Part shown: positions 15,300-26,412 of the stretch, piece by piece
Layout: each line of letters begins with the position of its first letter
How positions within the stretch are numbered: position 1 is the first letter of the stretch
NCBI RefSeq assembly: GCF_947179165.1
Contig: NC_077245.1
Location: forward strand, 1,255,001 to 1,319,000
Direction: 5' to 3'
DNA from: Solanum dulcamara
Lineage: Eukaryota; Streptophyta; Magnoliopsida; Solanales; Solanaceae
DNA: 64,000 nucleotides
Program-made: the position numbers and the translations under genes
The notes under the pieces: generated by a model
Told to the model about the DNA's origin: nothing
The model's database searches: none
Seen by the model: the letters and a program-made list of their open reading frames with translations, nothing else

Positions 15300-16203
15300 C
15301 CTCAAAAGTGATTATCTCCTGAAATATATTCTCAAAATTATCTTTACTCCATTTGGCCAAAGCTTTTTTTAATCTTTTTATCTTATGATGGAATAAGATA
15401 AAAGGATCCCCTTCAAAATTCGTTTTTCAGTATTGCTTTACCATCTCCTTAAAATAACTTTCTCTTAACCAGAAATTAAGAAATTTAAACGATCTCTATA
15501 TTATCTCTCAATGGTTTTGAAGGTAATTATTAGAAGAGGTGTATGATCTAATTCGTTTCTCACTAAGTGCTCCACCTTTAGTACTAGAAAGAGATCTTGT
15601 AATTTTTCACTGCCCATCACCCCATCTAGACTTTTTAAAATGCAATCTGTTTCTATTCTACCATTTCACCAAGTGTATTTACCTCCTCTAAAACCCTTAT
15701 CCTCCAGATTACACACATTAATACAATGATTGAAGTCCCTAACTTCCCTTTCGAATACTGGTAGATCTCCTAACTTCTCGTCTTCATTACTTATTACATT
15801 GAAATCTCTCACTATCATCCAAGGGGCATTGATACTATCTGCCAACTCCTCAATTGATTCTCATAGCCATTATCTTTCACCTTGCGTATATTTAGCATAT
15901 ACAATTGATACCACCACTTCTGTGCCCAATCCTTGATTCTAAAGTTTGAGTGTTAGCATCTGCTCTTCATCTCCTTCTATAGAGTATTCCAGTGCTTCAT
16001 CAATGAATGCCCAAATTTCTCCATTCACATTTGCCATTGCATGTTTCATCTCTAGCTTTCTTCTGAAAACCTTTAGTTCTTGTTTATCCTCAAACGGTTC
16101 TGAAAGACCCACAAAGTAAAATTGATTTTTTATGAAGATTAATAAGCCTAGTAAACTCCTTTTGAGTGTTTACTGATCTAATATTCCAAATTAGAGCTCT
16201 CAT
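15300..16203 (-). pseudogene. LINE endonuclease region, heavily decayed
   Basis: The minus-strand frame near 16203 starts MRALIWNIRSVNTQ, the usual beginning of the AP-type endonuclease of plant LINEs (typically IxWNIRG). Stops and shifts occur every few dozen codons from there to the RT. The catalytic residues cannot be followed with confidence. Confidence 0.65.
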
Positions 16204-16471
16204 TGATATTTCATATTTTTGATAATCGTTCTCTTAGATCTTGAAGAAGCTTGTGCTACATTGAGTTCTCCCCCTTGCTTCTTTGTCTTGGTATGTGATC
16301 ATTTTAGTCTGCTTATCTGTTTAGGGGGAAAATCCCCTTTTATAGCTACCTTCTCTATGTTTTGTGTCATATCTTCCTTTTTCTTACTCAACCGTGTTGG
16401 TTCTATACGTCCCTCCTGATTATCCTTCTGGATTGCTAGGAGCATTACTTCCTCATTACTTGGTTCATAAA

Positions 16472-17640
16472 TTACCATGTTCCAGCCTTTTCCTCTTCTT
16501 TATTGTTTTGTCCCTTTTTTACATCTTGTTCTTCTTTATTTTGTTTTGCATCAACTTCCCCTTCCTCTTGTTCCTCTGCAATTGTCTCCTTGTCATTTTC
16601 TGGTTGTGTCTCAATTAGTCTTGTATCAGATTCCCCTTCCTCTTGTTCCTTTACAATTATCACTTGTTGCCCCTCTTCTTGTCTCCCAAAATTCCTTGTC
16701 ACCCATTCTTTCGTGCTTCTGTCAAACTTATTTGTATTATCAGTTTCCTCATGTTGTTCTTCCTCTTCTCTCAATGCAGCAAAAGAATTGTCATCTTGTA
16801 CGTCCTTCCTCCCTTCTATATGCCCATATTTATCCCTCTTATATTTGTTCCTCCTTCGAGCTATCCACTCCAGTTTGTTGTGTTTTGGTCCTACAATCTT
16901 TCTACTTGTCAATGTTCTTCTTTCTTCCCCTTTCACTCCTTGCTTATTTTTGAGTTCTTTTTCCTCCTAATTCTACTCTTCTTCAATCCTTGAATCATAC
17001 AGTTCTGGGTGGATTGCCCAGCAACTGTGTTCGTCATGTCCTTGTAAGCAACATTCCTTACAGTAGTTGGGCATATAGTCATATTGCACTTTGATCCACT
17101 TAAACTTTATAACCCATGTCACATCATCTTCTTCCGTTATTCTAACCCTTTATGGCAACTTCACATTCAGATCTACCTTTATTTTGACTTTAGAATAACT
17201 AGGTCTCGTCTGGTTTCTCGTTGCCATGTCTACCGTTAGTGTCTTACCTATTGCTGCAACTATAGAAAAAATTGCCTCCTTCGCAAAAAAGTTAGGTGGA
17301 AGATCTGGAAAGGATATCCATGTTACTCATATCGTTGTTTCAACATCTGGTTCAAACTAAGGGTCCTATTTTAGTGTTCTCATCTGCCAATAATTCTCTC
17401 GCTTTCACATTGAAGGCTGATGTTGAAAGCAGTCCAAACTTGTGAGTCTGATTAAGATATGTCTTATGTCCAAAACGCCAATCGTGCATTCACTTTTAAT
17501 TCCACATTGACTCGGTATTGATTGCCTAAACTCCATTATGTCAGGTTTACCATACGAGAATTTGCCAATAATAGCAAATCGTAGGTTTTCTTGAATGATA
17601 AGAGATCTGACTTCTGATGCTTTCCAAGGGATATTTGGTT
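16472..17640 (-). pseudogene. LINE ORF1 (DUF4283-like, CCHC knuckle, acidic tail)
   Basis: In the minus frames from about 17640 to 17000 one finds SYSKVKIKVDLN and YCKECCLQGHDEHSC, a CCHC-like knuckle that matches the zf-CCHC_4 type following DUF4283 in plant LINE ORF1 proteins. The tail (16936-16472) is open for 154 codons and very Glu-rich (EEQEEGEVDAKQ). ORF1 proteins bind element RNA. Internal stops upstream show decay. Long plus-strand open frames here are shadows of this tail. Confidence 0.7.
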
Positions 17641-18180
17641 CTCAATGAATCATTACTACAAGTTTGGGAGGAACACTAATCTATGGTGTAGTGGTCAATT
17701 TTGGTTTAAGAATTTTGGCAAACTGGGCTTTATTTGGTTATTTAGGTTTAGTATTTTGTGGATCTGGATTGTTTTTCAGAGGTAAGGGTGAAAATTCCTC
17801 CGATGGGGTAGTCCCACCGGCGGTGGCTGCGGTCATGACGACCTATTCAGCAAGATTAAATAGCTTACAACTCCTCAAGCTAAAATCCAGCGAATATATA
17901 GAATAAAGAAACGTTGTAGGATAACAGATAAAGAAGAGAAATTTAGGGCAAACAAACAAGCGATAATTTGCCCCAAATATCAAAATCGCAATTTCAGTCG
18001 AGTTTCTTCAGATCTGTTACTCCTAACGAGTCAAATTCCGGTGAGGGACAATTACAGTTAGCAGACAAAAGCTCAAATGGCCAGCTGACAGTGACGGCAG
18101 CAAAGCGATGGCGTCGACTGGTAGAGAGTTTCGCCGCTGCTGGCTGCCGGCCGGCGGGTACAAGATTTGTATTTGTGCGT

Positions 18181-18925
18181 AAATTTGAAGCCATTGGATT
18201 TCATTATAAAGTAGATGACCCTGAAAAGGATGTGATCTCATTTACAATAGTTCGTTATGAAGCATGGGTTGATCTTCGTTCAAGTGTAACAATTGAAACT
18301 TGAAAGCTTCTCTTCTGAGACTAACATGTAGACTACCATCCATCTCAATGTACCTCTTAGAGTCCCCCTTTCTAGATGGACAAAATCAGCATCAGTTGGG
18401 GTAATCGATGGAGTGTTCTGTTGGAGGTTTGACGTAGACTTACACATCATTCTTTATGATAGTATCTACAGGCATTTCTGGGCTTTGCAATTGACTGAAG
18501 AGATGGATGACTGGAACGGTTCTGCTCTTGGAGTATCGGGTGGGGTTCTCTACTATGCATTGTGTGACAAGGCAGAGATTACTCTGCGGTACCTCGAGAG
18601 CAATATTCGTTGTCAAGATGCAGTATGGGTCAAGAAGTATGTTGCAAATATCAGTAACGCGCTTCTTAATTGTCCACAGGAATTTGGATCTACAAGAACT
18701 AGTATCAAGATGTTAAACATAGACATTCATTCAGTTAATCCGCACATCTTTTACTTACGTGTAGGCGATAAGGTTATCTCATACGACTCGGAAAAGAACA
18801 TTGCAGTGTTTTGGTATGAAATTGGAGTGCCCAAGTCGACAGCAAAGTTATACTACTTATTCTTTTCATATGAGTGGCATCAATGGCCGCGTCTGCTCAA
18901 GACTTATCGATTGGAAGAACAGTAA
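18181..18925 (+). pseudogene. F-box protein pseudogene, 3' part (after the LINE)
   Basis: Continues the gene interrupted at 10284: FEAIGFHYKVDDPEKDVISF, then VRYEAWVDLRSSVTIE. At about 18296 a 7-bp tandem duplication (TTGAAAC TTGAAAG) shifts the frame. A TGG-to-TAG change follows near 18329 compared with the 61-kb copy. From 18413 to the stop at 18925 one frame is open again (LTEEMDDWNGSALGVSGGVL, VGDKVISYDSEKN, WHQWPRLLKTY). This is the F-box-associated region thought to hold the substrate-binding surface. It was dead, or died, independently of the LINE. Confidence 0.87.
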
Positions 18926-19567
18926 ATTTTTGGTTTATCTTTATTTTATATTTGTTATCAATTGGAAGATTTAGAGCAATATCTCTACTTTTGCAAGTAC
19001 TTTTAGATGCATTCCTGTTATTACATCCCTGGCCAGCTTTTTTCTTTAGAGACGTTTCTTTTCCCGTGGCGAGTATTACTGCTTGTAACGCCGGTTTGAT
19101 CCTTGACATGGTCATTCGCAAAATAATTTACCCAACTATGAGTTAGGGTCAAAATCTTGTTTTTAATAATTGGGCTAATAGAAAAATTAATTGACCTTAC
19201 TCTTAGTTTTACGTTTTCAAAAAAACAAAAGAATAGAGTTTTAGGTCCTGGAGTTTCGAGCACAATAACAAAAATATTCTTTTTAGTTTTCAACAGCGAG
19301 TCACATTATAAGTTATTTTTTTCTTGATATGTTAAAGTAAACAACTAAAAGTGAACAAAAGAAATATTAAATTACATGAAGATGGAACTATAATTTTATA
19401 AATTAAGCATCAAAATTTGAAAACAAGGAGACAATTGAGTATATTATTAGATCCATTCGTGATTACATCGAATCAAAGATGAAACTCCAGGTAATTACCT
19501 TATTTAAGCATCACATAATAAAAGTAGATTAAACTCGATCGAACAATCAAACAAACAAGATGATTCA
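18926..19567. other. Intergenic spacer, nothing identified
   Basis: It starts with the F-box 3' UTR, which is shared with the 8.9-kb fragment for about 100 bp, and continues as AT-rich sequence. The open frames here are short and lack recognisable motifs. Confidence 0.5.
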
Positions 19568-19774
19568 TCATGGATGTTTTAGCTGCAGATTATTTTTGTG
19601 TGTGGAAAACTTGTTGATGGAAGGCAATGGAATATTATGAACACCACTATCTTTGAAAGGACAACAATAAAACACAGGGGGATGACAACAAGGAGGTGGT
19701 ACTAGTCCTTGTGTTGTTGCTACTACAAGGAAAAACATGATGACAATTATGTTTACACCAATTTCTTTGGCCAT
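19568..19774 (-). CDS. Short secreted Cys-pair peptide (68 aa), hypothetical
   Basis: The ATG at 19774-19772 opens MAKEIGVNIIVIMFFLVVAT, a clear signal peptide with a hydrophobic core at about residues 7-19 and a likely cleavage site after TTQG. The mature part of about 45 aa begins LVPPPCCHPPVFYCCPF: two vicinal Cys pairs in a Pro-rich setting. It ends in a polar, Lys/His-containing tail. An upstream in-frame ATG at 19819 would bury the signal peptide, so I prefer 19774. On the minus strand a TATA-like CTATACATA lies at 19832-19824, about 50 bp upstream of the ATG, giving a short leader. I do not recognise the family. Defence-type or signalling peptides look like this, but that is inference. 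A single exon and no overlapping gene support it being real. Confidence 0.55.
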   Translation of the reverse strand: MAKEIGVNIIVIMFFLVVATTQGLVPPPCCHPPVFYCCPFKDSGVHNIPLPSINKFSTHKNNLQLKHP

Positions 19775-19832
19775 GATGTTTTTTTTGTGTGTTGTGTGAG
19801 AAATTAATGGATTATGCATGACCTATGTATAG

Positions 19833-21176
19833 AAAGATAGAATGAGTAGGAGATTAATTAGTTTATTAATAATATGCATTTTCTTGAGCTTTGGGATTTC
19901 CACTTTACCTTGATTGTATCTTCAATACCAAACAAAGATATAAAAAAAAGTTGCAGATATTACGATATTATTGTTTATGATGAAAGAGTGTTGAAAAAGA
20001 TTCTTCGGACATATCGGTAGATAAGTTGAAATTTTAATATTACAAGATGAGAGATTTTCGGAAACAACCTCTCTACCTCTTAATGTGAGCCGAACCAATC
20101 ATTTTCGCTTCTCCAGGCTTCTAAAAGTATCCATGTTAATCTCGTCATCTAGGGTAACACTGAACCTAGAGACAAATATCAAAGTGAATTATAGTGTCAA
20201 TAGAAGTAGGATTCATACTAAGTTATATATTAAAAACAAGACCAGCTAGCTCACTACACATGGAAAACTAGGACAACTATTTTATTTCATTCCTGGTACT
20301 ATCGAAGCCAACAAACCGTGGTCAGTGAAGATACAACAACCTTGATCCTAAACTTGTTTTAGATCAAGTCTTACTTATTGTTGTTGAAGCTTAAAAAAAC
20401 AAGTTTTAATACAAGACTTGTGGTGAGGGTTCAAAACTAGGCAAATAATGGGTTTGCCCCGGCCTTTACCTTTTTCCACTTAAATATAAAACTCTTATCT
20501 GCAGCAAAGTTCGAATTGTTTTGTCTAACTTTCCTTTTGAGTTAGTTTAAAAAGAATATCTCTTTTTCTTTTTAGGCAATTTTTAATTCTAACTTTCTAC
20601 ATAATATGTTTAAGACTAGAAGATCAAAGAGTATTTTGGTACATTCTACATTTCTTTAGTTCAAAGACAAACAAATTGAAACGGAGGAAGTACTTATTAT
20701 TACCTTTCGGAAAGAAAAATAATAATACTTTGAGAGCATAATAACTTACTCATCGATTTTAATCTGTTGCAGAAATGTCTCCTGCAAAATAATCAGCCCT
20801 GTCCAGGTGAAAAAATCTTCAAAATTTTATCTTTTATTCTGCCGATACAAGCATATATGAGTTAATCTTCCACTAACAAGAACCTTGTGAAAATAGGAAT
20901 GTATTTTTTTTATTTTATTTTTTTTAACCCTCATTTTGAATGATTTATAGTGTTTTCACACTTCCCCTCTAGTGTGACTCGAATCACACTAGGAGGGGCA
21001 AAAGTCCGAGTTGGTCGAAAATTGGTTAAATAAAAATAGATAAAATATCCCACTCACACATATTTATAATAGATAGTAAATGAGTTTCCCAATGAAAAAT
21101 ATTGATAAATACGGAGATCCATCATAGTAGAGATCTTAACTTATTCAGTGAACTCAAAACTAGAATTGATAAATAA
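19833..21176. other. Intergenic spacer with a SINE scrap and a hairpin
   Basis: AT-rich. Around 20052-20082 the string TTTTCGGAAACAACCTCTCT resembles the inner part of TS-type SINEs (compare 41.6 and 62.1 kb), so it is probably a fragment. A near-perfect inverted repeat lies at 20964-20998. No gene is supported. Confidence 0.45.
20964..20998. repeat. Inverted repeat (14-15 bp arms, 6-bp loop)
   Basis: Left arm CCCCTCTAGTGTGA (20964-20977), loop CTCGAA, right arm TCACACTAGGAGGGG (20984-20998). The arms pair with one bulged base. It is GC-richer than its surroundings. It could be a short foldback remnant or cruciform; there is no U-tract to suggest a Pol III or bacterial-type terminator. Confidence 0.75.
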
Positions 21177-21181
21177 GATTG

Positions 21182-21649
21182 TGTTGGGGGAGGAAGCACC
21201 ACAACTAAAGTTTGATATGATGAAAATAATGAAAATAAATTAGACACGAGAATTTTACGTGGAAACCCCTCTAACTGATAGAAGGGAAAAACCACGGGGT
21301 AGAAGGATCTCACTATAAAAATATGGAGTACACAGCTCTCAAATACAAGGAGAAAACAACAATTAACACTTCTCTCTTGTAAAAGGAACAACTACTAAAG
21401 AGGACACTCAAGACTACAATATTTATCTTGGTGTATAACTCTCTTTGTATTCTTACTCTCTCTTTCTGGGATGGGATAAATGAGGGCAAGAGATCTTCTA
21501 TTTATAGGAAACTAGAAACGCGTAAAATCCGCGTATTGAACCTCCCTTTTTGACTACGCGTTCAAAACGCGTTTTGTTCCTTTTTTGACTACGCGTTCAA
21601 AACGTGTTTTGTTGACTACGCGTTCAAAATACGTTTTGACTATCTTGCA
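21182..21649 (-). repeat. 3' LTR of the copia element
   Basis: On the plus strand it starts TGTTGGGGGAGG and ends GACTATCTTGCA, with TG..CA ends. It contains three tandem copies (21555-21640) of a unit starting GACTACGCGTTCAAAA, each with a partly palindromic ACGCG-CGCGT core. The polypurine tract CAAGTGGGAGAA (minus strand, 21661-21650) abuts it. Confidence 0.93.
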
Positions 21650-21722
21650 TTCTCCCACTTGAAGATTTAATTGAGAATCAATTAAGTCTTCACACCATCC
21701 TTTCTACACAATTACTGCAATG

Positions 21723-22634
21723 TTACGTTTCTGCTAGGCCAATAGAAGATCGACACCATATAAACTTGTTACTGTTGATCGGCTTTGTAAACATATCTGC
21801 TAGGTTGTCATTAGTATGAATTTTCTGAATATTCACACTTCCTTCTTCTACCTTCTCACGAATAAAGTGATACTGAACTCGTATATGCTTTGTCCTTGAA
21901 TGAAATGTCGGATTCTTTGCAAGGTGCAAAGCGCTCTGACTGTCACAAAATAGAGCAATCTTCTCTTGTTTGTGCCCGAGCTCCTCCAGTAACATCGGCA
22001 TCCATATTGCTTCTTTGCTAGCTTGTGTAGCTGCTACATATTCTGCTTCCGTCGTAGATGTAGCCACGATAGATTGCAGTTTTGAAACCCAACTTACAGC
22101 TCCTCCAGCAAGAGTAAACACATAACCTGTGGTGGACTTGCTTTTATCAAGATCACCTGCATAATCTGAATCAACATAACCTTTAACAGTAAAGTCTGAT
22201 CCTCCATAACACATTGTAACATCTGAGGTACCCTTGATGTATCTCAGGATCCTCTTAACAGTATTCCAATGCTCTCTTCCAGGATTAGCCATGTACCGAC
22301 TAACCACTCCCACTGCTTGTGCAATGTCAGGTCTTGTACATACCATGGCGAACATTAAACTTCCCACTGCTGATGCATACGGTACTCGAGATATCTCTAT
22401 CCTCTCTGCTTCATTGCTAGGACTCATACTTGAGGATAACTTGAAATTAATAGGAAGTAGGGTAGAAATTGACTTACAGTCTTGCATCTTGAAGCGTCTC
22501 AAGATTTTCTTTAAGTAGTTCTTTTGAGAAAGACAAATCTTCCTATTATTTCTGTCTCGGTGAATTTGCATCCCTAGAATCTTGTTTGCTCGTAAAAAGT
22601 CCTTCATTTCAAACTCCCTAGCCAATTGTGCCTT
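21723..22634 (-). pseudogene. copia RT thumb and RNase H segment
   Basis: Open for 300 codons after the second frame change. Visible are GMQIHRDRNNRKI and YASAVGSLMFAM (RT C-terminal part), then RNase H blocks: YVDSDYAGDLDKSKSTTGYV, TTEAEYVAA, the FCDSQSALHLAKNP strand, and KHIRVQYHFIREKV near the end. It ends at about 21723, about 70 bp before the 3' LTR. Confidence 0.9.
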
Positions 22635-24240
22635 TAAATTTGTGAGACGGTCTTTGTTGGGCCTGCTACCAACATATCGTCAACATACAACAGCAAAATA
22701 ACAAAATCTTCATCACCAAATCTCTTGTAATAAACACAAGGATCTGAACTATGTCTGTTGTATCCAAGGCTTATAATGAAGGAATCAAATCTCTTATACC
22801 AACATCTCGGCACCTGTTTGAGACCGTATAGAGATTTGTTCAACCTGCAAACCAAGTTCTCTTTTCCCTGTTCTTCAAAACCTTCTGGTTGGAGCATATA
22901 AATTTCTTCTTCAAGTTCTCCATGAAGAAATGCAGTTTTGACATCTAACTGCTCTAAGTACAAGTCAAATGTAGCACACATCGCCAGGACCACTCGAATT
23001 GTTGTAAGTCGAACCACCGGAGAAAATATCTCATTGAAGTCTATACCTTCTTTCTGAGCGAATCCTTTCACCACCAATCTTGCACGATACTTCTCCACTT
23101 GATCATTACCATTGCGTTTGATCTTGTAGATCCATTTATTTCCAATGGCCTTCCTTCCTTGTGGTAATTGAACAAGATCCCATGTTTTATTTTTATGAAG
23201 AGCTTCAATTTCTTCTTGCATTGCTGCCACCCACAGAGATGATTCTTGGCCTTTCATAGCTTCTTGAAAGGTTGAAGGCTCTCCATCTTCTGTTAGTAGA
23301 CAATATGTAATATTACTCTCCATAGAATAATCTGAGTGCCCAGCTGGTTCTCTTTTCTCCCTAGTTGACCGTCGAACTTCTGGAGTTTCGATCTCAGCTT
23401 GCTCTTGTTCTTCGTGCTCTAGTGCTGCTTCAGAAAAAACTGGAACTTCTTCTATTTCTTCAACTTCAATTGTAGTAGTCTCTGATTTTTCTTTTGAAGT
23501 GCTACCTTCTTTTGCTTGTATCTTGTTTTCAACAAATACAACATCCCTGTTGATTACCACCTTGTGGGCTGTGGGATCCCACAAGCGATACCCCTTGACT
23601 CCATCAGCATACCCTAAGAAAATGCATTCTCTGGATTTTGGATCCAACTTTGATTTTTCTTGGGTGTTGTACATAACATAAGCAGGACTTCCGAATATAT
23701 GTAAGCGAGAATAATCAGTTGGTTTTCTTGTCCACATCTCCATTGGCGTTTTCAGATCAATTGCGGTTGATGGTGAACGATTGATCACATAACAGGCGGT
23801 TTTGACTGCTTCTGCCCAGAATGGTTTTTCCAACCCTGCAGTTGCCAACATAGCTCTTGTCCGTTCCAACAAGGTTCTGTTCATCCGCTCTGCTACTCCA
23901 TTTTGTTGTAGAGTATATGCCACCGTGAATTGTCGTTTAATACCTTCTTGTTTACAGAAGTTATTAAATTCATCACCAGTGTATTCTCCTCCATTATCTG
24001 TCCTCAAACACTTGATCTTTTTCTCAGATTCAAGTTCCACCCGCACTTTGAATTCTTTGAAAACTGAAAAAACATTTGCCTTCCTCTTGATTGGATACAC
24101 CCAACTTCTCCTGGAGTAATTGTCGATAAATGACACAAAATATTTCGCTCCTCCTAGAGACTCCATCGGTGCTTGCCAGACATCAGAGTGGACCAGATCT
24201 AGTATTTCCTTGCTTTTAGCAGAGAAACTGCTAAACTTCA
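22634..24240 (-). pseudogene. copia integrase and reverse transcriptase segment
   Basis: Open from about 24240 to 22634. The integrase core includes FIDNYSRRSWVYPIK, DNGGEYTGDEF and QQNGVAERMNRTLLE, so the D and E of the DDE triad are visible. An acidic spacer with RRSTREKREPAG follows, then RT with KWIYKIKRNG, QLDVKTAFLHGELEEEIYM and the catalytic YVDD at about 22680. The frame is lost near 22640. Confidence 0.9.
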
Positions 24241-25644
24241 GTCTATTTTGCTTGCTGGTAACACAATGCTCACAAAAGGGTAGTGAAACCTTTTTGAGCC
24301 CTGGAAGAAGTTTTGCTCAGCAAAAATCTTCAAACCTCGTTCCGACATATGGCCAAGTTTACGATGCCACATCATCATTGATTCTTCAAATAAACTTGCT
24401 GACGCGGTTGATGCTTCTCCTTCTTGGTGTGTTTCACCTTTAAGCACATATAAATTTACCGCAAGTTTTTCCGCTTTCATTACTACAAGCGCTTCTTTGG
24501 ATATTCTCATGACTCCACCATGAGTCTTATATGAATATCCTTTTTCATCTAGTTGTCCTAAAGACAATAGATTCTTCTTCAAGTCTTTTACATGTCGTAC
24601 CTCCTGGATGGTGCGAACCGTGCCATCATACATCTTTATTTTGATGGACCCAATACCAATAACATCCAAAGCATGATCGTTTCCCATGAACACAGACCCT
24701 CCTGAGATAGGATTATATTGATGGAACCATTCTCTCCTGGAAGTCATGTGCCATGTTGCTCCTGTGTCCATGATCCAGACATCAGCGAAACGTTTTCTGC
24801 CTTCATTATTTGATATTGCCTCACTACATAAAATATCGCCATCATCCGAGGTACATGCAACATTCCCTTGAGCATTTGATGGCTCAGGGTTTTCACTCTT
24901 CTTCTTGAACCGACAATCTTTTTTGAAGTGCCCTTTCTTGCCACAGTTGTAGCACTTGATATTCTTCTTACTTCTTGATTGAGATCTGCCATGATTGTGA
25001 CTCCCACTAGGGCCACGTTCCGTTGGTCTTCCTCTCACCATCATCAAATCTTCAGCTTGTTGCGAACTTGCTTGTCTGTCTTCCTTATTTTTGCGCTTAT
25101 TTTCTTCTTCCAAGACAGCGGCTGCAATTTCATCGAAAACTAGACTGTCTGTATTGTTCGTCAGGTTGATGATGAGTTGATCATATGAGTCAGGCAGACT
25201 TTGAAGTAGAAGCTCCGCACGTTCAGTCCCCTCTATTTTGCAACCCATTGTTGTAAGTTGCGAAAACAGAGTATTCAAAGTATTGATGTGTTCAGTAACT
25301 GACATGGATTCTGCCATTCGAAGAGTATACAATCTTCTTTTTAAGAAGATTTTATTATGCAAAGACTTGGCCTCATACAACCCCGTAAGAGTATCCCATA
25401 TTTCCTTCGTCGTCCGCTTTTCCGCTACACTAGACAATACTTGATCAGCTAGTGCCAAGTGTAGATCAGCAACTGTGTTTCTGTCTATGTCGTTCCACTT
25501 GCTGTCATCAACAAAGTCTGTGGGTCTGCCTTCAATTGCAGCTAAGCAATTGTCTTTTCTCAGTATCGCTTTTATTTTCATTTTCCATAATGAGAAATTA
25601 GTCTCATTGAACTTTTCAACGTCAAACTTTGTTGTACTCGACAT
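24238..25644 (-). pseudogene. copia Gag, protease and GAG-pre-integrase, frameshifted at its end
   Basis: Starts at the ATG 25644-25642 (MSSTTKFDVEKFNETNF). The Gag (UBN2-like) region covers about residues 1-200. A CCHC knuckle (CYNCGKKGHFKKDC) lies at about residues 230-243. The aspartic protease motif DTGATWHM follows (near 24760), then the pre-integrase WHRKLGHMS. Near 24300 a one-base change moves the reading into the wrong frame, where it stops at 24238; integrase continues in another frame. Copia normally uses one long Gag-Pol frame. Confidence 0.88.
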
Positions 25645-25842
25645 TGTTATTTGCTTCACACCCTTCTAGATCGTTTCTGAATATTTTGCGAACAATCGTG
25701 ACAAACTGTTCCGTCACCGAAATTTTACTATTCACGTGAATAGTACTATTCACCGAATTTACTATTCACAAAAAGTTACTATTCACGAAAAGTTACTATT
25801 CACAAATAGTACCTTCGCATAAAATAGACAGAATAATCGAGG

Positions 25843-26324
25843 GCTCTGATACCACTGTTTGGGGGAGGAAGCACCACAACTAAAGTTTGATATGATGAAA
25901 ATAATGAAAATAAATTAGACACGAGAATTTTACGTGGAAACCCCTCTAACTGATAGAAGGGAAAAACCACGGGGTAGAAGGACCTCACTATAAAAATATG
26001 GAGTACACAGCTCTCAAATACAAGGAGAAAACAACAATTAACACTTCTCTCTTGTAAAAGGAACAACTACTAAAGAGGACACTCAAGACTACAATATTTA
26101 TCTTGGTGTATAACTCTCTTTGTATTCTTACTCTCTCTTTCTGGGATAGGATAAATGAGGGCAAGAGGTCTTCTATTTATAGGAAACTAGAAACGCGTAA
26201 AATCCGCGTATTGAACCTCCCTTTTTGACTACGCGTTCAAAACGCGTTTTATTCCTTTTTTGACTACGCATTTAAAACGCGTTTTGTTGACTACGCGTTC
26301 AAAACGCGTTTTGACTATCTTGCA
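25843..26324 (-). repeat. 5' LTR (25856-26324) with primer-binding site
   Basis: The LTR matches the left copy except for one extra T at its start and about ten substitutions. The PBS TGGTATCAGAGC (minus strand, 25854-25843) sits one base inside the LTR. It is the classical complement of the initiator-Met tRNA 3' end used by plant copia elements. Confidence 0.93.
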
Positions 26325-26412
26325 GATTGTTCATTCAAAACACTAGAAGTTCTAACAACTAGAACACATGAAGCATTAAAATAACACTATCAGTACAAAT
26401 GTTCAACAACCA

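Larger units (their letters stand above)
10285..18180 (-). mobile_element. Non-LTR retrotransposon (L1-type LINE), decayed, minus strand
   Basis: A LINE inserted in the F-box gene. The target sequence AAATTTGAAGCCGTTG (10269-10284) recurs as AAATTTGAAGCCATTG (18181-18196), a 16-bp target duplication with one mismatch. Reading the minus strand: a GC-richer 5' leader (about 18180-17900); ORF1 with a DUF4283-like region and a CCHC-type knuckle (about 17640-16980) and an acidic tail (16936-16472); an endonuclease region (about 16203-15300); reverse transcriptase (about 15090-13980); a zf-RVT-like stretch near 13000; and RNase H (12600-10470). The RNase H is interrupted by a hAT element at 10692-12286. 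A short A-run lies at the 3' end (left edge). Many stops and shifts show that it is dead. Without the hAT it is about 6.3 kb, so close to full length. Confidence 0.9.
21182..26324 (-). mobile_element. Ty1-copia LTR retrotransposon, nearly complete
   Basis: LTRs at 21182-21649 and 25856-26324 frame an internal region coding on the minus strand: gag, protease, integrase, RT, RNase H. This is the copia order. The 5-bp target duplication GATTG is at 21177-21181 and 26325-26329. The primer-binding site complements initiator-Met tRNA, and a purine tract sits at the other end. The LTRs differ at about ten positions by eye (roughly 98% identity), so insertion was recent. Two frame changes, near 24300 and near 22630, break gag-pol, so this copy probably cannot move on its own. 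The style of Gag and RT suggests the Tork/Tnt1 lineage. Confidence 0.95.

Noticed and set aside
16477..16993. Three long overlapping plus-strand open frames rich in Ser, Leu and Phe
   Set aside because: They are the antisense of the Glu-rich LINE ORF1 tail; low stop density follows from that composition.
17664..17906. 80-aa plus-strand frame with a hydrophobic Leu/Gly stretch
   Set aside because: It lies on the strand opposite the LINE ORF1 start and is not otherwise supported.
23499..24443. Several plus-strand frames within the copia element
   Set aside because: They are shadows of the well-supported minus-strand gag-pol.
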